A stretch of 64,000 bases of DNA from Glaciimonas sp. (lineage in GTDB: Bacteria > Pseudomonadota > Gammaproteobacteria > Burkholderiales > Burkholderiaceae_D). Of this stretch, positions 1-9,542 are shown in pieces. The first letter of the stretch is position 1. Each line of letters opens with the position of its first letter. The DNA lies in contig JABBOY010000002.1 in assembly GCA_012927585.1 (NCBI GenBank), forward strand, positions 16,431-80,430, in the 5' to 3' direction. The position numbers and the translations under genes are program-made. The notes below the pieces were generated by a model. It worked only from the letters and a program-made list of their open reading frames with translations. It did not search any database and was not told the DNA's origin.

Positions 1-896
1 CTGCGATCACCCCCATCCCTGATATACCGTCCTTGCGTGACGATCTCAGAAGCGTAGCTCCCAGCTTGGCGGATTTCACCGATAGACTGGAGTCTCATAT
101 CAGCGCGGGCGGGTGTGGCGCGTTTGTTCCCGAATTGTGCCTCTCTGATTTTGATGACAATACGCGAGCATGTCTGGTATATGCGCTCGCCGTTTGCATA
201 GGAGACCCAACCCAAACTGATCATAAGAATCGCCGCGTTATTTGGGATGTGACACCGAGGAAAACGGAAACCGATTATTTCCCCACTTTTTCCGAGCACG
301 ACCAAGAGGCTGCATTCCATACTGATGCACAATATTATCCGGTACCAGAAAAATATTTTGCGCTTTACGTAATGAAGCCCGCAAGCTGCTACGGTGGCCG
401 TTCTACCGTGTGCGACGCGCGCGCGTTACGCCACGCAATTGAGGCCAAAAACAAACGCTGGATCATCGAAGAGCTTCATCAACGTCTCTTGCCATTTCGG
501 GTGCCAAGTGCATTCACTACTACGCAAGACAGCCAAGATATTCAGGCGACCATCGCGCCGATATTCTCAGACGCGACATCCATTCGATACAGACGCGACA
601 CACTGCTTGATGGCTTACGTTATTTCCCTGAGTACGGTGACTCGGATATCGTCAAGGCGTTGGATGCTTTCGACTTCGAGTTAAAGAATATTAAAGTTGC
701 AGCCGAAGTTTTCATGCCTAAAGATAGCTTAATGTTTATAGATAATCATACCGCTCTTCACGCGCGCACTGCCTTCGTGGATAGATCCAGACATCTTCTG
801 CGGATAAGGCTGCAGAAAGACGAAAATATTCCAATAAAATACGAGATGCTCACAGTGAAAAAATTGCCCACTGAGGCATATGACCTGATTGCCTAA
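1..896 (+). CDS. TauD/TfdA-like Fe(II)/2-oxoglutarate dioxygenase, 5'-truncated by the window edge
   Basis: The frame is open to the left edge (first full codon at base 3), so the gene probably starts outside the window; a TTG at 33 is the first possible internal start and has no convincing ribosome site. The fold is recognised from the facial-triad pattern: His-Thr-Asp at 318-326 within FHTDAQYY, and a distal His at 760-762 in DNHTALHARTAF, followed by the Arg-rich RHLLRIRL strand that binds 2-oxoglutarate in this family. These enzymes hydroxylate or desaturate small molecules, often taurine-like sulfonates or amino acids carried on NRPS proteins. The substrate cannot be read from the sequence, and no neighbour to the right helps. 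Confidence 0.75.
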   Translation, partial: AITPIPDIPSLRDDLRSVAPSLADFTDRLESHISAGGCGAFVPELCLSDFDDNTRACLVYALAVCIGDPTQTDHKNRRVIWDVTPRKTETDYFPTFSEHDQEAAFHTDAQYYPVPEKYFALYVMKPASCYGGRSTVCDARALRHAIEAKNKRWIIEELHQRLLPFRVPSAFTTTQDSQDIQATIAPIFSDATSIRYRRDTLLDGLRYFPEYGDSDIVKALDAFDFELKNIKVAAEVFMPKDSLMFIDNHTALHARTAFVDRSRHLLRIRLQKDENIPIKYEMLTVKKLPTEAYDLIA

Positions 897-924
897 TCTG
901 GCGTGTTTCAAATGAGGTATCAGA

Positions 925-945
925 ACAAGAGCAAGTTGCTCTTGT
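925..945. repeat. Perfect 10-bp inverted repeat
   Basis: ACAAGAGCAA and its exact complement TTGCTCTTGT are separated by one base, 28 bp after the dioxygenase stop codon. With no T-run it is not a classical terminator. It may be an operator or a processing hairpin. Confidence 0.5.
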
Positions 946-1297
946 CGCCTCACTTTGATATATGGTTGGCGGGTATTACGGCTGGCGCGTTTTGGTAATC
1001 CCTTGTCTGAATTATCTTCTGCTGAAGCAGCAACGGTTGTCCCACTATCGTATGCGCCCGGTTCGTATCGGGAGGCTCCTGGTCGATTCGCAAAGCGGCG
1101 CAACTGGCTACTATTTGGGCTTCAAAAATGGCTCATAACCGGCATTCAACCGACCCCAAAAGCGCCACCGCAAGCCGGTTAGTTCCACCCTGAACGTCGG
1201 TTTTCGTAATGCTGACAGTCCAGTGCGGGTCGACACCGGTCTGTCGATGTTCGCAAAACGCGACACTGCACGTTGCGAGCGGCTGCGGTTTCCAGTT

Positions 1298-1357
1298 TTA
1301 ACTGTTCAGCATTTTCATCCGTCCCTCTCCATAACGCGCGCCGCTTGCTGCTCCGAA
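1298..1357 (-). pseudogene. Remnant of an aldo/keto reductase C-terminus
   Basis: Read on the minus strand, these 60 bases encode [19 protein letters not shown] and a stop. This matches the last 19 residues of the intact aldo/keto reductase at 2493-3494 ([19 protein letters not shown]) at 14 of 19 positions. Similarity stops abruptly at 1357, where a transposon-like tail begins. It is therefore the broken end of a paralogous gene, not a functional unit. Confidence 0.75.
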
Positions 1358-1361
1358 TAAC

Positions 1362-1380
1362 AATAGGGGACAGACCACGG
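1362..1380. mobile_element. Possible REP-associated (IS200-like) transposon end
   Basis: The string AATAGGGGACAGACCACGG resembles the tail commonly found downstream of REP-associated tyrosine transposase genes in proteobacteria (recalled, not searched). No transposase gene remains. It abuts the truncated aldo/keto reductase remnant, consistent with a transposon-mediated deletion. Confidence 0.35.
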
Positions 1381-1500
1381 TTTCCGTTGCGAAGCTGTCA
1401 GTGGTTCATCTGGCCGCAATCGTCTGTTTGGCGTTGCAGTGGGGGTCAAACTCTTTAGTCTCCCTCTTGCTCGGGCGCATCCGGCACTATGCTCAGCGAG

Positions 1501-1533
1501 TAGGGCGTAATAAGCGCAGCGCTTTACGCCCTA
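1501..1533. repeat. REP-like palindrome of the TAGGGCG family
   Basis: Arms TAGGGCGTAA and TTACGCCCTA are perfectly complementary and enclose a second small palindrome (AAGCGCAGCGCTT). The same kind of sequence, with GGGCGGA/TCCGCCC arms, recurs at 53297-53385. It is a GC-rich extragenic repeat. Confidence 0.6.
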
Positions 1534-1696
1534 CGAATTACGCCTTACGGCCTTCACACGGTTTTGGGCTTTTTCCATTTCAGGACAGTCAAAAAAGTTC
1601 CAAAGATGACGCAGATTTCACGCGCCACCACACCCGTATGGCGTGCAGGCAATAATATCCGTGCGCGTTTTATCGAAGGCTGAATTTGTAATTTAA

Positions 1697-1710
1697 TACC
1701 AAATTTGGTA
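1697..1710. promoter_or_regulatory. Probable antitoxin operator (14-bp perfect palindrome)
   Basis: TACCAAATTTGGTA is a perfect palindrome ending 9 bp before the toxin ATG. HigA-type antitoxins autorepress by binding such dyads at the promoter. The second toxin-antitoxin pair in this window has an equivalent palindrome at the same place (12917-12937). Confidence 0.6.
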
Positions 1711-1719
1711 ATATTTAAC

Positions 1720-2051
1720 ATGACATACACGATTACTTATTACAGCGATGCGGTACAGGCGGATATTCGAGAACTCCCAGAAACCTTAATAGCCCGATTT
1801 TTGCCCTGACCGACCGCATGATCCACAACGGCGCCAATCTGGGTGAGCCGCACACTCAGGCAATGGGCGACGGACTGTTTGAATTGCGCCTCAAAGGGCC
1901 GGAAGGTATTGCGCGAGTGTTTTACTGCACGTTGGTAGGCAAGCGCATCGTGATGTTGCATAGCTTCGTTAAGAAAACGCAAAAAACCCCGGCGCGTGAA
2001 TTGCGCACGGCACAAGCCAGAATGAAGGAGATTAAAAATGCTCACGCATGA
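1720..2051 (+). pseudogene. HigB/Gp49-like RelE-superfamily toxin, frameshifted
   Basis: An ATG at 1720 opens a frame reading MTYTITYYSDAVQADIREL and continuing to a TGA at 1807-1809. The second frame, reading ALTDRMIHNGANLGEPHTQ and then GDGLFELRLKGPEGIARVFY, continues to 2051 and carries the typical core of phage Gp49-like/HigB mRNA interferases. The two halves join at a run of five T (1798-1802). One missing T (six T originally) would restore a product of about 110 residues, the usual family length. The gene overlaps the antitoxin start by 14 bp. It may be an inactivated toxin, a sequencing error in a homopolymer, or, less likely, a slippage-regulated gene. An internal ATG at 1818 would give only 77 residues lacking the N-terminal strand. 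Confidence 0.7.
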
Positions 2052-2325
2052 AGATTTTAAAGCCGAAATGATGAAAAGGCCCGGCGTTCGAGCCGAAGTA
2101 GAGCGCCTGGAACGCGAAGAAATGCCCATCCTGGATGAGATTCTTGCAGCACGTAAAGCTGCCGGCCTGACTCAAGCGCAGGTTGCCGAGCGCATGGGCA
2201 GCACCGCCCCGGCAGTGTCACGGCTCGAAGATGCGCTGGTAACTGGCAAACATTCGCCCTCGCTTGCGACGCTGCGCAAGTACGCGGCAGCACTTGGAAA
2301 ACGCATAGAAGTGCATTTGGTTTGA
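2038..2325 (+). CDS. HigA-like XRE-family antitoxin
   Basis: This 95-residue protein has a helix-turn-helix in its second half (residues about 42-85: AGLTQAQVAERMGSTAPAVS and SLATLRKYAAALGKRIEV), typical of antitoxins paired with Gp49-like toxins. The order toxin then antitoxin, with a 14-bp overlap, is the HigBA arrangement. The protein neutralises the toxin and represses the shared promoter, presumably through the palindrome at 1697-1710. It is intact although the toxin frame is broken, which is the expected order of decay. Confidence 0.85.
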   Translation: MLTHEDFKAEMMKRPGVRAEVERLEREEMPILDEILAARKAAGLTQAQVAERMGSTAPAVSRLEDALVTGKHSPSLATLRKYAAALGKRIEVHLV

Positions 2326-2492
2326 TGCGGCGTCACACTAGCAGCAGTCTTATTTGGACAATAGTGCAAGCTAGGTACCAGCCTGTCGATAATTTGCATT
2401 AACTCAACCAGAAATATTCCAGCTATGCGCTGATACCTGCCCGAGTCGCATGCCTTTGCACCTCTTGGCACGAGCGGCTCCCGCCTCCACAT

Positions 2493-3494
<1,002 letters not shown>

Positions 3495-3917
3495 GGGACT
3501 GTTCCTTATCAAGAGAGTGTGTGGGCGCGCCCGCATTCAATGTCGTTTCAATGTCGCCGTACATGGCGATTTTTTGGTACATGACGACCAGGTTGCCCTG
3601 CAATTCTGCAAGCGTGGTTTCCAGTGACAGCGTGTGTTGCTCCAGCAGCGCCTTGCGTTCCGACACGCTTTCCCTTTGATTGCCTAGCCTGCGCAGTTCG
3701 GCATAGCGCAACATCTTCTGGATCGGCAGCCCGGTCGAGCGCAGCTTCAGCAAAAACGCGATCCACAGAATATCTTCCTCGCGGTAGATTCTGTGTTTGT
3801 TGTCCTTGCGCGGGATCGGATCGATCAGGCCGATGCGTTCGTAATAGCGCAACGTATGGACGGTCAGTCCGGTCGCCGCCGCCGCTTGCTGTATCGTCAG
3901 GGAAGTCGTCATGGCAA

Positions 3918-3950
3918 TCAGTGTATTTGTTAAAGTGCACTCGAAGTCAA
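3918..3950 (-). promoter_or_regulatory. MerR-type promoter/operator with 19-bp spacer
   Basis: On the minus strand, -35 TTGACT (3945-3950) and -10 TACACT (3920-3925) are separated by 19 bp, the over-long spacing that MerR proteins correct by twisting DNA. The spacer contains the dyad TTCGAGTGCACTTTAA (AGTGCACT core). The -10 box ends 8 bp before the ATG at 3912, so transcription should begin at or next to the start codon, giving a leaderless or nearly leaderless message. Confidence 0.75.
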
Positions 3951-4291
3951 GCGCGTCGGGCGACATTAATGGATGACCGCGGAAAGATCGAGTAACTGCA
4001 TGTCGGCACGGTTCTGCTCCGGCAGCCCGGCCGTCACGTATTCCGATGCAATACATTTAGCTATTGGTATGGTTAAATATCATGCAGTGTCAAAAAGCGT
4101 TTAATCTTTTCCAAGATTCAGTATCGACATTTGCCAATCATTCCTCTGGAAAACCGCAGCCAGAAAGGGCTGTGAAGTATTTTTAGTTCGCTGAAATTAA
4201 AAAAATGGACAATCCATCACGCTGCATATCACCGCCATGCCTGAAAGCTTGGGTTGCGGCATAATCATGGGTTTTTTCATCGAGATACCAA
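3951..4291. other. Intergenic, nothing recognised
   Basis: About 340 bp between the divergent merR promoter and the small CDGSH-like gene. I see no gene, hairpin or repeat that I can name. Confidence 0.5.
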
Positions 4292-4462
4292 ATGCGCGTT
4301 CGGACAAATTCAGAAGATATCGGTCGATGCGGTTGTGGCCGTCGCGATTACTGCGATGGCAGTCATGGTCTGACGGAAGCGCAGTGGCAAGAAGTCCAGG
4401 CTAAAGAGCTAGAGCTCGCTCAGAAAAATACTGATATTGCCAACCAGGAAAGAGGCAACTGA
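4292..4462 (+). CDS. Small CDGSH-type iron-sulfur protein
   Basis: A 56-codon ATG frame encodes RCGCGRRDYCDGSHGLTEAQ at residues 12-31. The pattern C-x-C-x5-C-D-G-S-H supplies the three cysteines and one histidine that hold a redox-active 2Fe-2S cluster in CDGSH (mitoNEET-like) proteins. The spacing between the second and third cysteines is shorter than the usual eight. The C-terminal third is a charged helix (QEVQAKELELAQKN). No strong ribosome site precedes the ATG (GAG 6-8 bp upstream), so the start is moderately supported. The gene stands alone 207 bp before the DUF423 gene. Confidence 0.7.
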   Translation: MRVRTNSEDIGRCGCGRRDYCDGSHGLTEAQWQEVQAKELELAQKNTDIANQERGN

Positions 4463-4669
4463 TCTGTGCACGGTCTCGGTTGTGGAATCTCGCCGCATCA
4501 GTCTTATGGCAAGTTTTGCATGCGGTCGATATGTCGATCGTAGCTGCGGCTGGTTCTCAATGTGCTGCGGCGCCAATACTATATGCTACCGAAAGCTGCC
4601 GGAACAGCTATGCATTGCGGTTGCCAAACATGCCCATCGAAGCACTTATTTTTTTCACTTGGAATCCAC

Positions 4670-5041
4670 ATGAATGAACGAATACTTGTCATCGTCGCTG
4701 CCATCAATATGTTGATCGCGGTTGCTGCCGGCGCTTTCGGTGCGCATGGGCTAAAAAATATCCTGAGCAGCGACATGCTGGCTGTCTGGCATACGGCTGT
4801 CACGTATCAAATGGCGCATGCCCTCGGCTTGTTCGTCATTGCGCTGCTGATGCCGCGTTTTAATTCGGCGCTGCTGGCTTGGGCCGGGATCGCGATGCTG
4901 GCGGGGATCGTGGTGTTCAGCGGCAGTTTGTATGCATTGGCAATCAGCGGCGTGCGCATGCTGGGCGCGATCACGCCGATCGGCGGCGTTGCATTTCTTC
5001 TGGCGTGGGCGATGATGGCTTGGGCAGCTTTGCGCGGGTAA
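4670..5041 (+). CDS. DUF423 family membrane protein (YgdD-like)
   Basis: A 123-residue protein with four predicted membrane helices and the family signatures GAFGAHGLK (residues 20-28), VWHTAVTYQMAHALGL and GSLYALA/ITPIGG. The function of DUF423 proteins is unknown. The ATG at 4670 is chosen because the helix and family match start there; longer frames add residues that look non-coding. A weak GGA precedes the start. A copy of the 60-bp dispersed element begins 10 bp after its stop codon. Confidence 0.88.
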   Translation: MNERILVIVAAINMLIAVAAGAFGAHGLKNILSSDMLAVWHTAVTYQMAHALGLFVIALLMPRFNSALLAWAGIAMLAGIVVFSGSLYALAISGVRMLGAITPIGGVAFLLAWAMMAWAALRG

Positions 5042-5051
5042 TAATTTAACC

Positions 5052-5111
5052 GGGAGTATGCCGAAAAATGTCATTTTATCCGCATTATATATGTGCATAT
5101 ATTAATAATAC
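5052..5111 (+). repeat. 60-bp dispersed element, copy A
   Basis: First of seven copies of an AT-rich unit: GGGAGTAT, exactly 20 bases, CCGCAT, then a tail ending ATAC at position 60. It sits between DUF423 and cytochrome b561. See the finding on this family. Confidence 0.8.
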
Positions 5112-5358
5112 ATGCCCCTGTTTATGAATTTATTATCACTGCCGACGGTTCCCGGAAGCACAACAAATTGTATTGTTTTGTAAAAGTGCCGTAGCCACTG
5201 CTGGAGAATCACTAGAATGCGCTGGTGTTTCCAGGTGCCTGTCGGGTAAGCAACGGTTCGATTTGTGACGTTGATGTCGGATAAGCGACTTCCCTTCCAG
5301 TGCCCCATGATGACTCCGTTTCAGCCGACTCCCGGCACTACTTAATGAGGAAATTACT
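5112..5358. other. Intergenic, nothing recognised
   Basis: About 250 bp between repeat copy A and the cytochrome b561 gene. It presumably carries the promoter for the b561/efflux genes, but I cannot point to convincing -35/-10 boxes. Confidence 0.45.
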
Positions 5359-5916
5359 GTGATCACGAACACAAGCGCAAACAATACCGACAGATATGGC
5401 GTGCTGTCGATTGGGCTGCACTGGTTGATGCTGTTGTTGCTCATTGCCGTGTATGCCTGCATGGACCTACGCGACATTTTTCCCGAGGATAGTACGCTCT
5501 ACAACGGGATGAAAACATGGCATTACATGCTTGGCTTGTCGGTTTTCGGCTTGGTATTTATCCGTCTTGCGGCGCGCTTGCTAACAGCCACGCCGGCCAT
5601 CAAGCCCACTTTGCCGCAATGGCAGGCACGGTTTTCCTTTTGGATGCATGTGGCGCTGTACTTGCTGATGATAGTCATGCCGCTGCTGGGCTGGCTTATG
5701 TTAAGCGCAGCCGGCAAGCCGATTCCATTCTTCGGGCTGGAGTTGCCGGCGTTGATTGCTAAAAACAAGGCTAACGCCACGCAAATAAAAGACATACATG
5801 AAACAATCGCCACCGTGGGTTACTTCCTGATTGGCCTGCATGCTGCCGCTGGCCTGTTCCACCATTACTGGGTGGGGGATAACACGCTCAAGAGGATGTT
5901 GCCATTTCGTGCATGA
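5359..5916 (+). CDS. Cytochrome b561 family protein
   Basis: The 185-residue protein has four membrane helices with histidines in the expected helix positions (GLHWLMLLLLI, MKTWHYMLGLSVFG, WMHVALYLLM and FLIGLHAAAGLFHHYWVGD), matching the di-haem b561/NiFe-hydrogenase-type cytochrome fold. It shuttles electrons across the inner membrane, usually between quinol and a periplasmic acceptor. The start is a GTG at 5359 preceded by AGGAA. The efflux operon begins 28 bp downstream, so co-transcription is possible, though the pairing is not a standard functional one. Confidence 0.88.
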   Translation: MITNTSANNTDRYGVLSIGLHWLMLLLLIAVYACMDLRDIFPEDSTLYNGMKTWHYMLGLSVFGLVFIRLAARLLTATPAIKPTLPQWQARFSFWMHVALYLLMIVMPLLGWLMLSAAGKPIPFFGLELPALIAKNKANATQIKDIHETIATVGYFLIGLHAAAGLFHHYWVGDNTLKRMLPFRA

Positions 5917-5944
5917 TGTAGATGGATTTTCCAGAAAATATTGC

Positions 5945-7408
5945 ATGCTGAAAAAACTCGGTTTATGGACGATGGCACTGCCGCTAACGCTAACAGCTTG
6001 CGCGTCGCTATCGCCACAGTCGCCCTTGTTGCCAAACATTGCGGTGCCGGCAACATGGTCGTCTGCCGTTGCAGCCGGCAGTATTAGTGCAGACAACCGC
6101 AACGCAGTCCTGGCGCGGTGGTGGCAACGTTTTGACGATCCCTTGCTCGATGGGCTGATAACGCAGGCGTTGCGCGCCAATACCAGCGTCAACAGCGCGC
6201 AGGCGGCTTTGGCGCAGGCGCGTGCGTTGCGCGATGTTGCCGCCGCCGGCTTATTGCCCAGGGTTGCCGGTTCGGCCTCTGCAGGACGCAGTAAGTCAGG
6301 CGACATCAGCGCCAGCAACGCTTTTAATGCCGGGTTTGACGCCAGTTGGGAGCCCGATGTATTTGGCGGCAAGCGCAGCGCGCTGCAGGCAGGCGAGGCT
6401 AGTGCGCAAGCCAGCGCTGCCAGCCTGGCCGACGTTCAGGTGTCCATCGCGGCCGAAACGGCCGTCAGTTACATCCAGTATCGCGGCGCGCAGACCCGGT
6501 TGATGATTGCGCGCAGCAATCTGGCAAGTCAGCTGGAAACCTTGCAGATTACCGATTGGCGGGTTCAGGCTGGTTTGCTGACGTCGCTCGAAGGCGAGCA
6601 GGCGCGTGCCGCCAGCGAACAGACACGAGCCCAGATTCCTACGCTGGAAACCAGTGTGGCGCAGATCCAGCATAGTCTGGCAGTGCTCTGCGGCCAGACG
6701 CCGGATACGTTGCGCTTGCAACTTGCAGCGGTCCTCCCGGTGCCGCAAGCGCAAGATGATTTGGCCCTTAGCATGCCGACCGAGACTTTGCGCCAGCGGC
6801 CGGACGTGCGCGCCGCCGAACACCAGGTCAGCGCCGCTTTGGCGCGGGTCGGGCAAGCCGATGCTGCGCGCTATCCGAGCTTTAATCTCAGCGGTTCGCT
6901 GGGGCTGCGCGCCTTGACGTTGGGTACGCTCACCGGCAGCGGTGCGCTGGCCAGCGCATTGCTGGGCAGCGTATCGGGGCCGCTGTTCGATGCCGGCGCA
7001 GGCCAGGCGCAGGTGCGTGCGCAGCAAGCTGCGCTGGAACAGGCGCGGCTGTCTTATCAAGCTACGGTATTGACTGCATTAAAGGATGTGGAAGATGCGC
7101 TGGTCGCGCTGGGCGGTGACCGCGAGCGCCTGCTGCACTTGCGCGACGCCACCGATGCGGCGGCCAACGCGGCACTGATTGCGCGCCAGCGCTACGCAAG
7201 TGGTCTGATCGATTTTCAGACTGTGCTGGAGACGCAGCGTTCCCTGTTTAGCACCCAAGATGCGGTGGCAATTACCAGCACCGACCTCAGCGCCGACCAT
7301 GTGCGCTTATACAAGGCATTGGGCGGCGGCTGGCAGCCGGAGCGCGATTCTGCAATGCCGCCAGGCCAGCCCGGTAGCGCCAACATCACTCAACCTTCAA
7401 ACTCATGA
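5945..7408 (+). CDS. NodT-family outer-membrane efflux lipoprotein
   Basis: A 487-residue TolC-like channel. The ATG at 5945 gives a lipoprotein signal (MLKKLGLWTMALPLTLTAC, Cys about 19), followed by two repeats of the outer membrane efflux (OEP) coiled-coil domain with characteristic runs such as NAAFGAQ-like helices and LRQRPDVRAAEHQV. It forms the outer-membrane exit duct for the MacAB-type pump encoded immediately downstream. Its stop overlaps the macA-like start by ATGA, showing translational coupling. It is unlikely to be the dedicated partner of the type I secretion genes 26 kb away. Confidence 0.92.
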   Translation: MLKKLGLWTMALPLTLTACASLSPQSPLLPNIAVPATWSSAVAAGSISADNRNAVLARWWQRFDDPLLDGLITQALRANTSVNSAQAALAQARALRDVAAAGLLPRVAGSASAGRSKSGDISASNAFNAGFDASWEPDVFGGKRSALQAGEASAQASAASLADVQVSIAAETAVSYIQYRGAQTRLMIARSNLASQLETLQITDWRVQAGLLTSLEGEQARAASEQTRAQIPTLETSVAQIQHSLAVLCGQTPDTLRLQLAAVLPVPQAQDDLALSMPTETLRQRPDVRAAEHQVSAALARVGQADAARYPSFNLSGSLGLRALTLGTLTGSGALASALLGSVSGPLFDAGAGQAQVRAQQAALEQARLSYQATVLTALKDVEDALVALGGDRERLLHLRDATDAAANAALIARQRYASGLIDFQTVLETQRSLFSTQDAVAITSTDLSADHVRLYKALGGGWQPERDSAMPPGQPGSANITQPSNS

Positions 7409-8751
7409 ATACAGCATCTGCTTCAAACGAAACTACACCGGACACCGATGCACTGGCATTGCTGACCGACCCGGCTGCGCGCCGCTGGTGGCGTCGCCCG
7501 ATGCTTTGGATCGTTGTTGCGCTCTTGATTCTGGCTGCTATCGGTGCTTATTTCTGGCAAGCGCAGCAAAAAGCCAACGCCGCACCGCGCTTTACGGCCG
7601 AAGCGGTGGCACGCGGCAACCTTACCCTTAGCGTCATTGCCAATGGCACGTTGCAGCCGACGCGCTCGGTCAGTATCGGCAGCGAACTGTCCGGTACCGT
7701 GTTGCGGGTGCTGGTGGACGTAAATGATCGGGTCAAGAAAGGACAAGTTTTGGTCGAACTTGATACCGCCAAGCTGAACGATCAGGTCGTGCGTTCACGC
7801 GCTGCGCTGGCTGCCGCGAATGCAGCCGTGGCGCAGGCGGTGGCCACCGTTGATGAGTCGCATGGCAATCTGGCGCGGCTGGAAGAAGTCTCGCGCTTGT
7901 CCGGCGGCAAAGTGCCTTCCAGGGCCGAGCTCGACACTGGCCGCGCCACGCTAGCGCGGGCGCAAGCCAATGCATTAAGTGCCAACGCCAACGTCGTCAG
8001 CGCCAAAGCCACCTTGTCAACCGACGAGACCAATCTGTCGAAAGCATCGATTCGTTCACCCATCGACGGCGTGATCCTGACCCGCACGGTCGACCCCGGC
8101 AACGCGGTAGCGGCGTCCTTGCAGGCGGTAACGCTGTTTACCATTGCTGAAGACTTGAGCTTGATGCGGCTGCAGGTGAATGTCGATGAAGCCGACGTCG
8201 GCGCGGTCAAGGTTGGCCAAAAAGCCCTCTTTACCGTCAGCGCCTATGCCAATCGCAAGTACCCGGCAATCATCACGCGAGTAGCGTTCGGTTCGACCAT
8301 TACCGAAAACGTGGTCACTTACATCACCTATCTGGACGTCGATAATGTCGACCTGAGCCTGCGCCCCGGCATGACGGCAACCGCTACCATCACTGCCATC
8401 GAACGCCACGATGTGTTGCTGGTGCCGAACAGCGCGTTACGGTTTACGCCAACTGCAAATTCAACTTCAACGCCAACTCCAGCGCAGGCCGGAAAGGGGC
8501 CGGATGCCGCCGGTCAAGGCGGCATTGTGGCCAGTATGATGCCGCGTGGCCGCCCCCGCACGCCGCGCAAATCGGCTGCCAGCAGTGCCAGCACCGCTGC
8601 CGTGCGTCAGGTTTGGGTATTGCGCAACGGCGCTGCGGTTGCGGTGGACGTGACGCCCGGTATTAGCGATGGCCGGATGACCGAGGTAACCGCAGGAGAT
8701 TTGCAGGTTGGCATGCAAGTCATCACCGACCAGAGCACGGCGGCGCAATGA
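7405..8751 (+). CDS. MacA-like periplasmic adaptor (HlyD/RND-MFP family)
   Basis: 448 residues: a short cytoplasmic N-terminus, one membrane anchor (residues about 35-52, LWIVVALLILAAIGAYF), a biotinyl-lipoyl-like domain (SIGSELSGTVLRVLVDVNDR), an alpha-hairpin of alanine-rich coiled coil, and a barrel domain with SIRSPIDGVILTRTVDPGN. It bridges the inner-membrane ABC permease and the NodT channel. A low-complexity Thr/Pro/Ala segment around residues 352-395 is longer than in E. coli MacA. ATGA overlaps at both ends mark a single operon. Confidence 0.92.
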   Translation: MNTASASNETTPDTDALALLTDPAARRWWRRPMLWIVVALLILAAIGAYFWQAQQKANAAPRFTAEAVARGNLTLSVIANGTLQPTRSVSIGSELSGTVLRVLVDVNDRVKKGQVLVELDTAKLNDQVVRSRAALAAANAAVAQAVATVDESHGNLARLEEVSRLSGGKVPSRAELDTGRATLARAQANALSANANVVSAKATLSTDETNLSKASIRSPIDGVILTRTVDPGNAVAASLQAVTLFTIAEDLSLMRLQVNVDEADVGAVKVGQKALFTVSAYANRKYPAIITRVAFGSTITENVVTYITYLDVDNVDLSLRPGMTATATITAIERHDVLLVPNSALRFTPTANSTSTPTPAQAGKGPDAAGQGGIVASMMPRGRPRTPRKSAASSASTAAVRQVWVLRNGAAVAVDVTPGISDGRMTEVTAGDLQVGMQVITDQSTAAQ

Positions 8752-9542
8752 GGACAGAAGTGGAGCACGGCGCGGAGACCGACGGCAAATCCCAGGCTCC
8801 GCTAATTCGCCTGCGCGGCGTGACCAAAATGTATGGCAAAGGGCAGGCCGCATTGATGGCGCTCAAAGGCGTCGATATCGATATCGCAGCGGGTGAATTT
8901 GTCGCCATCATGGGCCCCAGCGGCTCGGGAAAATCGACTGTGATGAACATTCTCGGCTGCCTCGATACGCCCACCGCCGGCGCCTACCTGTTTCACGGCA
9001 TGCATGTGGAAAATTTGTCGCGCGACCAGCGCGCACAACTGCGTCGGCGCTACCTTGGCTTTGTGTTCCAGGGTTTTAATCTGCTGGCACGCACCTCGGC
9101 GCAAGAAAACGTCGAACTGCCCTTGTTGTATCGCGGCGAAAGCGCCGCCAGGCGGCACGCTCTGGCGACCAAGGCGCTGGCTTCGGTCGGCCTGTCCGGC
9201 TGGGAGCACCACACCCCGGCTGAACTGTCGGGCGGGCAACAGCAGCGGGTCGCGATTGCCCGTGCCATCGTCACCGAGCCTGCGGTATTGCTGGCCGATG
9301 AGCCCACCGGCAACCTCGACACCCAGCGCAGCCGCGAAATCATGGATCTGCTTTCGCGGCTTAACCTGGATCACGGCATCACCGTATTGATGGTCACGCA
9401 CGAGCACGACATGGCGATGTATGCCAAGCGCATGGTGCATTTCGTCGATGGCCTGCTGGACAGCGACGCCAGCAATCCGCATCCGTTCGGAGCCGACTTG
9501 CCAGCAGTGTTGCCGCCCATGCCCGCAGCAGGGACGCTGTAA
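8748..9542 (+). CDS. MacB-type ABC transporter ATP-binding protein
   Basis: 264 residues with Walker [10 protein letters not shown] (about residues 56-64), signature LSGGQQQR, Walker [13 protein letters not shown] and the H-loop VTHEHD. This is the LolD/MacB ATPase class. In E. coli the ATPase and permease of MacB are one polypeptide; here they are separate, with the permease starting at the stop codon (TAATG). It drives mechanotransmission of the tripartite pump, exporting macrolides, peptides or lipids; the substrate is not predictable. Confidence 0.93.
   Translation: MRTEVEHGAETDGKSQAPLIRLRGVTKMYGKGQAALMALKGVDIDIAAGEFVAIMGPSGSGKSTVMNILGCLDTPTAGAYLFHGMHVENLSRDQRAQLRRRYLGFVFQGFNLLARTSAQENVELPLLYRGESAARRHALATKALASVGLSGWEHHTPAELSGGQQQRVAIARAIVTEPAVLLADEPTGNLDTQRSREIMDLLSRLNLDHGITVLMVTHEHDMAMYAKRMVHFVDGLLDSDASNPHPFGADLPAVLPPMPAAGTL

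Larger units (their letters stand above)
897..1696. other. 800-bp rearranged intergenic stretch
   Basis: No convincing gene lies here. Open frames of 60-120 codons exist but have no ribosome sites and no recognisable motifs. The stretch holds a perfect 10-bp inverted repeat (925-945), a vestige of an aldo/keto reductase 3' end on the minus strand (1298-1357), a REP-transposon-like tail (1362-1380) and a palindromic repeat (1501-1533). It reads as a scar of several recombination events between the dioxygenase gene and the toxin-antitoxin pair. Confidence 0.6.

Noticed and set aside
955..1182. 75-codon plus-strand frame in the rearranged region
   Set aside because: No ribosome site, no motif, and the surroundings are a recombination scar.
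5945..7408. NodT channel as the outer-membrane partner of the type I secretion system
   Set aside because: It is translationally coupled to macA and lies 26 kb from the exporter; a TolC elsewhere in the genome is more likely.
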